Shown: in pieces, positions 1 to 6,210 of the stretch
Layout: the number at the start of each line of letters is the position of its first letter
How positions within the stretch are numbered: position 1 is the stretch's first letter
From: a virus
Length of the DNA stretch: 28,350 nt
Virus record (IMG/VR): IMGVR_UViG_3300035698_008831
Span: 1-28,350 of that record
Reading direction: 5' to 3' (one strand)
Made by a program: the position numbers and the translations under genes
The notes under the pieces: generated by a model
Databases searched by the model: none
Seen by the model: the letters and a program-made list of their open reading frames with translations, nothing else
What the model was told of the DNA's origin: nothing

Positions 1-75
1 GGTCGTCGTCGTGACCTCGGGCTCGGTCGTCGTCGTCGTGACCTCGGGCTCGGTCGTCGTGGTCGTGGTGGTCGT
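1..75 (-). repeat. 27-bp tandem coding repeat (TTTTTEPEV units)
   Basis: GTGACCTCGGGCTCG occurs at 11-25 and again at 38-52, a 27-bp period, with GTC/GTG triplet runs between. On the minus strand this encodes nine-residue Thr-rich units ending in EPEV. The array continues past the left edge, so the copy number is unknown. Confidence 0.75.
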
Positions 76-438
76 GGTCGTTGTGGTCGGTGTGCAGTTG
101 CCGCCGCGGCGGACGGTGCCGGTGCGGGTGCCGGTGGCCTGGTTTGACCAGCGGGCCGAAACGGTGAGCGACGCGGTCGAGGCGTCGCCGGTGGTGGCGG
201 TTGACGTCGTGAACGGGGTGTCGTTGGACTGAGGGCCGGCGGTGAACGGGGCCGTGATTGACCAGTCGAGGCCGTTGCCGGCCTGCCATGAGGTGATTGT
301 CCAGGCGACGGCGTAGGTGCCGTCGGTGGCGCATTCGGCGACGCCGGTGACGACGGGGTGATGCGCCGCGGCCGGCGCCGCTGGGAGGATGACGGCGGCG
401 GCGATGCCGCCGGCGAGGAGGATGGGCTTGAGCTTCAT
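1..438 (-). CDS. Secreted Thr-rich surface protein, partial (runs off left edge)
   Basis: The frame is open for 146 codons from an ATG at 438 to the window edge, so the C-terminus is missing. The start overlaps the upstream stop as ATGA. Residues 1-25 form a signal peptide: a MKLKP basic start, a hydrophobic core (ILLAGGIAAAVILPAAP) and an AAA-HH cleavage region. Residues about 27-115 look like a small beta-sandwich with one cysteine near each end (C36 in VAECAT, C114 in GGNCT), a pattern I associate with Ig-like domains of actinobacterial surface proteins. After that the chain becomes almost pure threonine with EPEV units repeating every nine residues (TTTTTEPEV), like a cell-wall-spanning or mucin-like linker. 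It is probably exported by the infected cell or displayed on the particle; the function is unknown. I infer the domain from pattern only. Confidence 0.7.
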   Translation of the reverse strand, partial: MKLKPILLAGGIAAAVILPAAPAAAHHPVVTGVAECATDGTYAVAWTITSWQAGNGLDWSITAPFTAGPQSNDTPFTTSTATTGDASTASLTVSARWSNQATGTRTGTVRRGGNCTPTTTTTTTTTTTTEPEVTTTTTEPEVTTTT

Positions 439-590
439 GGGGTGTTGTCTTTCTTGTTGTGGGCGATGAGGGCGCGGATGCGCTGGATGTTGCGGCGGTT
501 GCGTTCGATGGTGTCCTCGTCGAGGTAGCGGGACGAGGGGAGGCGGGCGTCGCGAGCCTTGCGGTAGGCGGCGCGGTCGGCGTCGTTCAT
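435..590 (-). CDS. Small hypothetical protein (51 aa)
   Basis: A short charged protein beginning MNDADRAAYRKARDARLP and ending in KKDNTP. It is rich in Arg, Lys, Asp and Glu, looks mostly helical, and has no membrane segment or cysteine. Its ATG at 590 overlaps the stop of the upstream small membrane protein (ATGA), and its own stop overlaps the start of the secreted Thr-rich gene in the same way, so it is embedded in a translationally coupled run. I do not recognise the family. The dense overlaps on both sides are the main evidence that it is real. Confidence 0.6.
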   Translation of the reverse strand: MNDADRAAYRKARDARLPSSRYLDEDTIERNRRNIQRIRALIAHNKKDNTP

Positions 591-760
591 CGGTCGGCCT
601 CGTCGAGGATGCGGGCGATGGCGTCGTCGATGTCGTCGTCGAGGTCGGCCTGCCAGTCGTCGCGTCGGACGTAGTCGCGGAGCTCGAGGACGACGGCGGA
701 GGCGAGGACGAGCGCGGACGGGGCCAGCCAGCACGCGAGGACGATGACGAGGAGGCGCAT
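587..760 (-). CDS. Small membrane-anchored protein (57 aa)
   Basis: An ATG at 760 opens a 57-residue protein. Residues 3-26 are strongly hydrophobic (MRLLVIVLACWLAPSALVL...), either one membrane helix or an uncleaved signal, followed by a short acidic tail with a DDDIDDAI stretch and helical character. Only one base separates it from the stop of the DUF6884-like gene, and it overlaps the next gene by ATGA. It could be a small phage membrane protein exposing a cytoplasmic acidic tail; no specific function can be assigned. Confidence 0.6.
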   Translation of the reverse strand: MRLLVIVLACWLAPSALVLASAVVLELRDYVRRDDWQADLDDDIDDAIARILDEADR

Positions 761-761
761 G

Positions 762-1268
762 TCAGGCGAGGGCGGTGAGGCGGTTGAGGCGGCCGCGTTG
801 GTCGCCGATGCCGCGGGCGCCGGCGAGTGGTGTGACGAGGTCGGGGATGGCGGCGGCGAGGACGGCGGTGTAGGCGTTCGGGCAGAACGAAACGACGACG
901 GCGTCGGCGAGGCCGAGGGCGGCGGCCTGGCGGGCGACGATGCCGGGGACGGCGCGGCCGGCGGGGTCGCCGATGGTCATGTCGTAGGGGCCGCTGAGGT
1001 GGTCGAGGTCGACGAGGCCGTGCCATGCGCTGAGGATGAGGACGCGGTCGGCGCCGAGGCGGTCGGCGTGCTGGCGGGCGTAGCGGTGGAACGCGCCGGT
1101 GTAGAGCTCGCCGGCGGGGACCTGCTGGCCGAGCTCGAGGGCGACCTTGCCGGCGGAGCAAGGGACGACGACGACGACCTCGGGGCCGGCGGCGGTGGCG
1201 AACGGGAGCTCGGGCTCGAGCCAGAACGTGCGGCCGTCGGCGGCGACGTTGAACAGTGTGTCGGTCAT
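762..1268 (-). CDS. DUF6884-like protein (168 aa)
   Basis: The protein starts at an ATG overlapping the upstream stop (ATGA). The core VVVVPCSAGK at about residues 31-40, AGELYTGAFHRYA, then VLILSAWHGLVDLD and PYDMTIGD match the pattern I know for the DUF6884 family of phage, plasmid and actinobacterial proteins: a Rossmann-like alpha/beta fold with a conserved CS.xK near the first strand. The end (PLAGARGIGDQRGRLNRL) also fits. The biochemical role of the family is not settled; a nucleotide- or base-processing activity is sometimes suggested by fold. Here it lies in a run of small accessory genes downstream of a likely promoter rather than among virion genes. Confidence 0.7.
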   Translation of the reverse strand: MTDTLFNVAADGRTFWLEPELPFATAAGPEVVVVVPCSAGKVALELGQQVPAGELYTGAFHRYARQHADRLGADRVLILSAWHGLVDLDHLSGPYDMTIGDPAGRAVPGIVARQAAALGLADAVVVSFCPNAYTAVLAAAIPDLVTPLAGARGIGDQRGRLNRLTALA

Positions 1269-1489
1269 GCTTCGGCGCCGAACGTGAGCGGGCCGTCGGC
1301 GCCGAACGTGAGCGGCCGGGTGGCGCCATCGCGCTCGCCGCGGCCGTCGGTGAGGCGGCCGCCGGTGCGGTCGAGGATGTCGCGCATGGCGGCGCGCCAT
1401 GCCGGGCCGGTGCAGGTGCAACGGTCCTCGGGGACGCGGCAGACGACGCAATCGAACACGACGGGGCCGAGGTCGGCGTCGGCGGTCAC
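1265..1489 (-). CDS. Small CxxC/CxC protein (74 aa)
   Basis: A GTG start at 1489 overlaps the preceding stop (TGTGA), implying coupled translation. The N-terminal half carries FDCVVCRVPEDRCTCTG, four cysteines as CxxC and CxC that could bind one zinc or form disulfides. Then comes a helical stretch (WRAAMRDILDRTGG). The C-terminus ends in two copies of PLTFGA, made by a 20-bp tandem DNA repeat. I do not recognise the family; a small zinc-binding accessory protein is the most that can be said. Confidence 0.6.
   Translation of the reverse strand: MTADADLGPVVFDCVVCRVPEDRCTCTGPAWRAAMRDILDRTGGRLTDGRGERDGATRPLTFGADGPLTFGAEA
1272..1315 (-). repeat. Tandem repeat at the 3' end of the CxxC gene
   Basis: TCGGCGCCGAACGTGAGCGG occurs at 1272-1291 and again exactly at 1296-1315, a 24-bp period. 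It encodes the repeated PLTFGA at the protein's C-terminus. Confidence 0.85.
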
Positions 1490-1572
1490 AGCGCGACCGC
1501 GATGCCGACGGCGGCGGCGAGGGTGGGGATGACGCCGACGGCGACGCCGATGACGATGCGGTAGACCTTCAT
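1486..1572 (-). CDS. Tiny one-helix membrane protein (28 aa)
   Basis: An ATG at 1572 overlaps the preceding stop (ATGA) and opens 28 codons: MKVYRIVIGVAVGV then IPTLAAAVGIAVAL, ending in TGA, which overlaps the next GTG. Nearly the whole chain is hydrophobic after a short basic start, so a single transmembrane helix is likely. It is below usual gene-calling limits; the evidence is the precise stop/start overlap on both sides. Function unknown. Confidence 0.5.
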   Translation of the reverse strand: MKVYRIVIGVAVGVIPTLAAAVGIAVAL

Positions 1573-1700
1573 CGCTGGCCGGCCTCGTGTGCTGCGACCT
1601 TGGCGGCCTCGGGGCCCCATGCGGAGGCGGGGAGCGGACGGCGGCGCTCGGGGAGCGTCGGGGTCGGGGTGGCGGTGCGGTGCTTGCGGTTCGTGGTCAT
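1569..1700 (-). CDS. Small basic N-terminal / Pro-rich protein (43 aa)
   Basis: The first gene after the promoter-like element. The ATG at 1700 opens 43 codons (MTTNRKHRTATPTPTLPERR... ending AAHEAGQR) and the stop overlaps the next ATG. There is no Shine-Dalgarno sequence upstream; the predicted transcription start falls on or beside the ATG, so the message may be leaderless, which is common in Actinobacteria. Composition is Thr/Pro/Arg-rich and the chain is probably disordered. No family is recognised. Its existence rests on promoter position and coupling to the next gene. Confidence 0.5.
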   Translation of the reverse strand: MTTNRKHRTATPTPTLPERRRPLPASAWGPEAAKVAAHEAGQR

Positions 1701-1706
1701 GGGGTG

Positions 1707-1736
1707 ATACTCGTCTAGGCGCCTTGACCTTGTCAA
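1707..1736 (-). promoter_or_regulatory. Putative promoter, possibly leaderless
   Basis: On the minus strand a perfect TTGACA (-35, plus positions 1731-1736) is followed after 18 bases by GAGTAT (plus 1707-1712), which keeps the A2, A5 and T6 positions of TATAAT. The ATG at 1700 lies about seven bases past the -10, so transcription would start at or next to the start codon. The element sits just after the lysis cassette and would drive the small accessory genes. Confidence 0.5.
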
Positions 1737-1738
1737 GG
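1722..1738. promoter_or_regulatory. Dyad covering the -35 box, candidate operator
   Basis: CCTTGAC-CTT-GTCAAGG is a perfect 7-bp inverted repeat with a three-base centre, and it contains the -35 TTGACA. A repressor bound here would block RNA polymerase. The TGTCAAG half is the same as the core of mycobacteriophage L5-type repressor sites as I remember them, but no repressor gene is in the window and the resemblance may simply reflect the -35 box. Confidence 0.45.
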
Positions 1739-1743
1739 GGTTA

Positions 1744-1856
1744 GTCGGACATCTTGCCGAACTCTTGACGCGCCGACGCCGGCCTCCCGACGGCGGCGGA
1801 GCTCGTCGAGCCGAGGAGCGGGACGAGCGAAACCGAGGGGAGGCCGGCGTCGGACA
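1744..1856. repeat. Long inverted-repeat element in an intergenic gap
   Basis: The arms CCGACGCCGGCCTCCC (1773-1788) and GGGAGGCCGGCGTCGG (1838-1853) are perfect 16-bp complements. The 49-base loop contains a nested stem, GCTCGTC (1801-1807) with GACGAGC (1822-1828). GTCGGACA occurs at both ends (1744-1751 and 1849-1856). The remaining bases of the 1701-1879 gap hold no convincing gene. It may be a large terminator after the lysis genes, a structured RNA, or a palindromic repeat unit acquired from a host. Confidence 0.6.
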
Positions 1857-1879
1857 ACGGGGCCGGGGTGGGCGGCGAT

Positions 1880-2221
1880 CTAGGGGAACTCGCTGCGCCA
1901 GTCGGGGGCGACGGTCGGCGGGGGGAGCTGTTCGATGCGCTCGAGGAGCTGGCGCTCGGCGGCGGTGTCGGGGCCGTCGGCGGGGAGGAGGCCGCGGGCG
2001 TCCTCGAGGACGGGGGTGACGCCGCGGACGATGGCGACGGCGACGCCGAGGGTGGCGACGGCGCCGAGGAGGACGCGGCCGACGGTGTCGGGGATGTCGA
2101 ACGGGAGGTCGCCGAGGTTGGCGATGACGACGCCGAGGATGAGGGCGGCGGCGGTGAGGTAGGTGGGCGCGGCCTTGAGGAGGACGAGCGTGCGGTCGAG
2201 GAGGTTGCGCATGACGGGCAT
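1880..2221 (-). CDS. Two-helix membrane protein, candidate holin (113 aa)
   Basis: The ATG at 2221 lies one base after the previous stop; a second in-frame ATG at 2212 (MRNLLDRT) is an alternative. Two hydrophobic segments follow: residues about 20-37 (YLTAAALILGVVIANLG) and about 47-70 (VGRVLLGAVATLGVAVAIV). The C-terminus is charged and probably cytoplasmic. Two helices, a short length and position as last gene of a block opened by an endolysin are typical of phage holins, which form holes that release or activate the endolysin. Neighbouring membrane proteins could share or take this role, so the specific assignment is inference. Confidence 0.6.
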   Translation of the reverse strand: MPVMRNLLDRTLVLLKAAPTYLTAAALILGVVIANLGDLPFDIPDTVGRVLLGAVATLGVAVAIVRGVTPVLEDARGLLPADGPDTAAERQLLERIEQLPPPTVAPDWRSEFP

Positions 2222-2222
2222 G

Positions 2223-2492
2223 TTATTCGGCGGGGCGGGGCGGTTGGGGCATCCATGCACGCGCGAGGTCGCGCCAGTGGTCGCGGTCGACCTCGAGCTC
2301 GATGATGCGGCGGTCGGCGGCGGCGAGCTGGGCGGTGAGGGTGACGAGCTGCTCGTCGACGACGGTGCGGACGGGGGTGCGCTGCGTGCGGACGCTGACG
2401 ACGACGCCGGCGAACGCGAGGCCGGCGGTGAGGAGCGCGACGACGACGCCGCCGGCGACGGTGAGCGCGACGTCGCCGGTGATGGCGAACAC
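2223..2492 (-). CDS. One-helix membrane protein with coiled coil, lysis-associated (89 aa)
   Basis: It starts at a GTG at 2492, a few bases after the previous stop. Residues about 8-32 form one transmembrane helix (LTVAGGVVVALLTAGLAFAGVVVSV), followed by a basic turn (RTQRTPVR) and a heptad-like helix (VVDEQLVTLTAQLAAADRRIIELEVDRDHWRDL). This is the layout of the small second lysis protein seen next to endolysins in actinophages (DUF2746-like proteins come to mind) and also of some spanin or antiholin proteins. Sequence recognition is weak; the lysis role rests on context. Confidence 0.55.
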   Translation of the reverse strand: MFAITGDVALTVAGGVVVALLTAGLAFAGVVVSVRTQRTPVRTVVDEQLVTLTAQLAAADRRIIELEVDRDHWRDLARAWMPQPPRPAE

Positions 2493-2501
2493 GACGCCGG
2501 C

Positions 2502-3020
2502 CTAGCCGACGCGGCGGAGCGGGACGGGAGCGGTTTCGTCGGCGAGCTCGACGACGATGGGGCGCTCGGCGTCGAGCTGGCGGGGGCTGAGGGCGATGCC
2601 GATGAGGCCGACGAACGTGCCGAGGTAGAGGCCGAGGGCGCCGGACGTGATGACGGCGTCGGGGTTGCGGGCGGCCTCGAGGAGGACCATGGCCGCCCAT
2701 GCGCCGAGGGTAAACGCGCTGACGGTGACGCCGGCGATGTAGACGATGGCGCGGCCGCTGAGAGCGGCGACGCCGAGGAGCGCGGCCGAAATGGTGAAAC
2801 CGATACCCCACGCGGTCGGCGACGCGAACGCGAACACGGTGTCGAACACTGGCCGTTGATAGGCGACCGAGCGGCCGCCGACGAGCGGGCCGTAGCCGAG
2901 GGCGAACATGCTGAGCGCGAGGACGCCGGACGTGACGCGTATGAACGTGGTGAGCTGATCGCGGAGGACGTGGTCGAGGACGGCGATGATGGCCGGGCGG
3001 TCGGGGTTCGGGGTACTCAT
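2502..3020 (-). CDS. Four-helix membrane protein, possible holin (172 aa)
   Basis: The start overlaps the endolysin stop as ATGA. After about 35 soluble residues there are four hydrophobic segments: near residues 32-53 (FIRVTSGVLALSMFALGYGPLV), 74-94 (AWGIGFTISAALLGVAAL), 97-120 (AIVYIAGVTVSAFTLGAWAAMVLL) and 128-150 (VITSGALGLYLGTFVGLIGIAL). The tail is acidic then basic. Immediate position behind the amidase suggests lysis, as a four-TM holin of the kind found in actinophages, but the 172-residue length and long N-terminus leave open another membrane role. Confidence 0.6.
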   Translation of the reverse strand: MSTPNPDRPAIIAVLDHVLRDQLTTFIRVTSGVLALSMFALGYGPLVGGRSVAYQRPVFDTVFAFASPTAWGIGFTISAALLGVAALSGRAIVYIAGVTVSAFTLGAWAAMVLLEAARNPDAVITSGALGLYLGTFVGLIGIALSPRQLDAERPIVVELADETAPVPLRRVG

Positions 3021-3994
3021 GGCGTGATGACTCCGACGAGGTCGACGATGACGTGCGCCGGAGCGAGGAGCTCGAGGTCGAAACGGCCGGCGGCGGCGCC
3101 GACGAGGATGGTGTTGGCGACGGTGTCGTTGGCGGCGTAGTTGATGCACGACGCCGGCGAGGGCTTGGGGGTGCCGGTGGGCCAGGCGGTTCCGTAGCCG
3201 GCGGCGTCGGCGCCGAGGACGACGAGGGTGACGATGGCCGCCGTCGCGGCCGAGTCGCCGACGTCGACGGTGACCTTGCGGACCATCTTGCCGGCGCCGA
3301 GGCGGGTGTCGAGGATGCGGGGCTTGGTCGAGGTGTTCATGCGTAGCGCGGTCATCGGTGGGCTCCATGTCGGCGGGGTCGGGGGCGGTAGCGGTGGCGG
3401 GCCGGCGGCGAGCTCGAGGAGCTCGAGGGCGCGGCGGCCGATGGCGGGGACGTGAGGGTAGAGGTAGTCGCCGGGGCAACCTGTCGCGCCAGGGTGGGCG
3501 GGGTTGTCGCTGTGGCCGAGGACGCGGGTGTCGGCGGCTGACCAACCGTGAGCGATTGACCAGGCGACCGCGAACGCGAGGGCCTCGACCTCGCGGTCGG
3601 TCGGTTGCTCGCTGAGCTTGCTGCCGGGGTGGAAATAGCCGAACAGACAAACGGCCTCGCCGAGGTCGTTGCGGTCGGCTGTGGCGGCGCTGAGGGCTCC
3701 CTCGCGGGCGCCGAGGATGGCGACGGTGCCGTCGCCGGTCGAGCGGTGGACCATGACGTCGTAGGCGATGGTGCTGTAGTTCTTGCTGTTGTGATACCAG
3801 TCTTGCAACGTCCGCATGGCCTGGCGGTGGTCGGTGCCGTACCGGCCGCCGGCGGCGTGGTGTATGTATGTTTCGGGGTCGGCGAGGCGCTCGGCGACCG
3901 GGGGCCGTTTCCACTTGACTCCCCACTCGGCGGCGCGGACGAACTCGAGCCACGCGGGGGCGATGGCCTCGAGCTGGGCGGCGGTGGCTGTCAT
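3017..3994 (-). CDS. Endolysin: N-acetylmuramoyl-L-alanine amidase with C-terminal surface domain (325 aa)
   Basis: Residues about 15-195 are an Amidase_2/PGRP-type domain that cuts the bond between N-acetylmuramic acid and the stem peptide. Visible features are YIHHAAG with H45/H46, VLGHSD with H161, and TGCPG with C173, which fit the zinc-binding His, His and Cys of the family. A Pro-rich linker (PPPLPPPTPPTW) follows. Residues about 225-325 carry RILDTRLGAGK, WPTGTPKPSPASCINYAAND, TVANTILV and HVIVDLVGVITP, the signature of a beta-rich module I know from many secreted actinobacterial proteins. It probably acts as wall- or surface-binding domain instead of the usual LysM or SH3 modules. Start is the ATG after an AGGA box. 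The next gene overlaps by ATGA. Confidence 0.85.
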   Translation of the reverse strand: MTATAAQLEAIAPAWLEFVRAAEWGVKWKRPPVAERLADPETYIHHAAGGRYGTDHRQAMRTLQDWYHNSKNYSTIAYDVMVHRSTGDGTVAILGAREGALSAATADRNDLGEAVCLFGYFHPGSKLSEQPTDREVEALAFAVAWSIAHGWSAADTRVLGHSDNPAHPGATGCPGDYLYPHVPAIGRRALELLELAAGPPPLPPPTPPTWSPPMTALRMNTSTKPRILDTRLGAGKMVRKVTVDVGDSAATAAIVTLVVLGADAAGYGTAWPTGTPKPSPASCINYAANDTVANTILVGAAAGRFDLELLAPAHVIVDLVGVITP

Positions 3995-4005
3995 GTCGGT
4001 CAATC

Positions 4006-6210
4006 CTACCTGTCGGGCGCTTCCCACTCGAGCAGGACGTAGCCGGCGGCGTCGTTTGCGCCGTCGGTGAGGACGATGGGGACGACGCCGTCGGCCGAGC
4101 TCCACCATGACGAGCCGCCGCCGGCGCCGCCGGCCGAGAAATCGGTGCCGGGGCCGCTGTAGGGGCCGGATGCGCCGCCGCCGTACCATCCGCCGCCGCC
4201 GCCGGCGCCGTGACTGTGGAATGCGCCGGTCTGGTCGGGTGAATCGCCGCCCTGGCCGAACGTGCCTGCGCCGGCGCCGTCGCCGGGGATGCCGCCGGCG
4301 TATTGCGTCGCGCCGAGCCCTTGCTTGTTGTTCGAGCTGATGCCGTTGCCCTCGCCGTCGGCGCCCTCGAACGCGCCGCCGCCGCCGCCTTTCCAATTGT
4401 TGTTTGTCGGTGCGCCGCCGCCGCCGGCGGCGACGATGAGACTGTCGGCGAACGTTGTGCCGGTGCGGCGGATGGCGGAGGAGCCGCCGCCGCCGTGTCC
4501 TTCGTTGTTGGGGAATGCGCCGCCGGAACCGAGGCCGCCGTTGGGCCATCCGCCACGTAGCGCGCCGCTGCTGCCGGTCTGGCCCGACGCGGCGGCGTCG
4601 ATGTCCAGAATTTCGCCGGGGGTGACGGGGAACGTAGCGGTGATGAGCGCGCCGCCGCCGCCGATTGTCGGGTCGGAGGAGTAGCCGCCTACGCCGCCGG
4701 CGACGGTGGCGGTGAGCTCGGTGACGCCGTCGGGGACCTGGAACGTTTGCGTGCTGCCGGTGTCGACGTTGCTGGCGCCGTTCCAGTCGAACCGTTGCGA
4801 CGTGCCGATTGTCGGCGTTTGCCGGATTGCTCCCTGGGCGAGGATGTAGAACTTGACGCCGCCGGCGGCGATGTTGATGCCGTTGCCGATTGACGGGCCG
4901 CCGTCGGCGGTGGTTTGAACGCGGATGCGGTAGTCGTATTCGCCGGCGAGGTCCTCGAGGGCGAGGGTGTGCGCTTCGTGCGAGCGGACGCCGTCGGCGT
5001 AGGTGACGGTGAGCTCGTGGAGGACGACGTCGTTGGCGGCGTCGTAGAGCTCGAACGAAACGGTGCCGGCGCCGACGCCGACGAAATCGGCGTCGAGGTG
5101 ATAGTTGGCGCGGCCGCCGGTGCGGAACGCCAGCGGGAGCCGGTTGACGAAATAGAGCTGATCGTTGCGGACGCGTTGCTCGGCGACGTTGTTTTGAATG
5201 AACTGCACCCATTGCTCGGATGTTGACGGCCTCGAGGTTGAGCCGCCGACGTCGATGACGGGGAGGAGGTAACTGAGCTCGACCTGATCGCGGTGCGGTT
5301 CGTAGGGGTATCTGACGAGGCGGACGATGTTGGCGCGGCGGTCGTCGCCGAGGTCGGGGTCGAACACGCGGACACGGTCGGCGAGCTTGAGGTCCTCGCC
5401 GGTGCCGGTGAGCTCGGTGAGGTCGATGACGTCGAGCTCGTAACTGACGACGGGTTGCGCGAGGTCGGCGAGGGTGTCCTGAGCAAACGCGAGGAGCGCG
5501 GCCTCCTCGAGGAACGAGGCGTCGCTGACGAGGCGTTGCCGGGTGTGCAGGGTTCGGGCCTCGGCGAGGGTGAGGCCGGCGGCGGTGTAATAGCTGAAAT
5601 CTTCGACGAACTGGGCGCCGGCGTTGACGCCGGCGATGGTGAGGTCGTCGGCGCCGTAGGCGTAGAGCACGGTGGCGGCCGGCGCCGCGGTGCGCCGGCG
5701 GACGCCGGTGACGTTGCGGCCGTACCGGAACGACGTGCCGAGGTCGCGGCCGCGTGTGTCGACGAGGTCGACGGTGTTGTTGTAGGTGTTGAATGTGACG
5801 AACTTGCCGGTGATGCGGGCGATGACGCGGACGAGGTCGAGGACGGTGCGGTCCTGCTCCTCGACGTCGAACGTGGTGGTGTCGTCGGTGACCGAGCCGG
5901 GCGACCATCCTGAGCCGGCGAGGGCGTCGGTGATGAGGGCGGCGGGTGTCTGCGCGATCTTGGAGAACGAACCGGCGGCGAGGCGGCCGGCGAGGTCGAG
6001 CCAGGTGGCCGACGCGCGTATCTTGCGGACGAGCTCGGTGCCTTGCCGGACGTCCTCGATCTCGGTGATGCGATAGGTGCGGTCGTCGACGTCGAGGAGG
6101 CCGTCGACCTCGAGGAGGTCGGCCTTGACGCTGTCGCGTGGCAGGACACCGATGAGCTCCTCGGATTGGTCGAGGCGGGCGTCGGTGTAGAGCTCGCGCC
6201 ATTCGGTCAT
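4006..6210 (-). CDS. Tail hub / Tal-like protein with glycine-rich adhesin-like C-terminus (734 aa)
   Basis: Start ATG at 6210 follows GAGGAG by seven bases and overlaps the upstream stop. Residues about 1-340 resemble baseplate hub proteins of siphophages (prophage tail endopeptidase or Gp37-like): VARITGKFVTFNTYNN..VDLVDTRGRDLGTSFRYGRN, then YAYGADDLTIAGVN and SYELDVIDL. A middle beta-sandwich-like part spans about 345-465. From about residue 490 (TQTFQVPDGVTELTATVAG) to the end lies a glycine-rich domain with many GGGG/GGGA loops, N-rich turns and WYGGGASGP, the style of glycine-rich tail adhesins that vary between related phages. The hub closes the tail tube; the C-terminal domain probably contacts the host surface. 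Whether the N-terminal part is cleaved or enzymatic is not visible. Confidence 0.75.
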   Translation of the reverse strand: MTEWRELYTDARLDQSEELIGVLPRDSVKADLLEVDGLLDVDDRTYRITEIEDVRQGTELVRKIRASATWLDLAGRLAAGSFSKIAQTPAALITDALAGSGWSPGSVTDDTTTFDVEEQDRTVLDLVRVIARITGKFVTFNTYNNTVDLVDTRGRDLGTSFRYGRNVTGVRRRTAAPAATVLYAYGADDLTIAGVNAGAQFVEDFSYYTAAGLTLAEARTLHTRQRLVSDASFLEEAALLAFAQDTLADLAQPVVSYELDVIDLTELTGTGEDLKLADRVRVFDPDLGDDRRANIVRLVRYPYEPHRDQVELSYLLPVIDVGGSTSRPSTSEQWVQFIQNNVAEQRVRNDQLYFVNRLPLAFRTGGRANYHLDADFVGVGAGTVSFELYDAANDVVLHELTVTYADGVRSHEAHTLALEDLAGEYDYRIRVQTTADGGPSIGNGINIAAGGVKFYILAQGAIRQTPTIGTSQRFDWNGASNVDTGSTQTFQVPDGVTELTATVAGGVGGYSSDPTIGGGGALITATFPVTPGEILDIDAAASGQTGSSGALRGGWPNGGLGSGGAFPNNEGHGGGGSSAIRRTGTTFADSLIVAAGGGGAPTNNNWKGGGGGAFEGADGEGNGISSNNKQGLGATQYAGGIPGDGAGAGTFGQGGDSPDQTGAFHSHGAGGGGGWYGGGASGPYSGPGTDFSAGGAGGGSSWWSSADGVVPIVLTDGANDAAGYVLLEWEAPDR

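Noticed and set aside
1-75. Possible CRISPR-like or simple microsatellite repeats
   Set aside because: The repeats are in frame and encode the Thr-rich EPEV units; there are no unique spacers.
2502-4556. Very long minus-strand frames extending upstream of several genes with Arg/Pro/His-rich sequence
   Set aside because: Only the downstream part matches a protein with a proper start; the upstream Arg/Pro-rich parts are out-of-frame readings of neighbouring genes.
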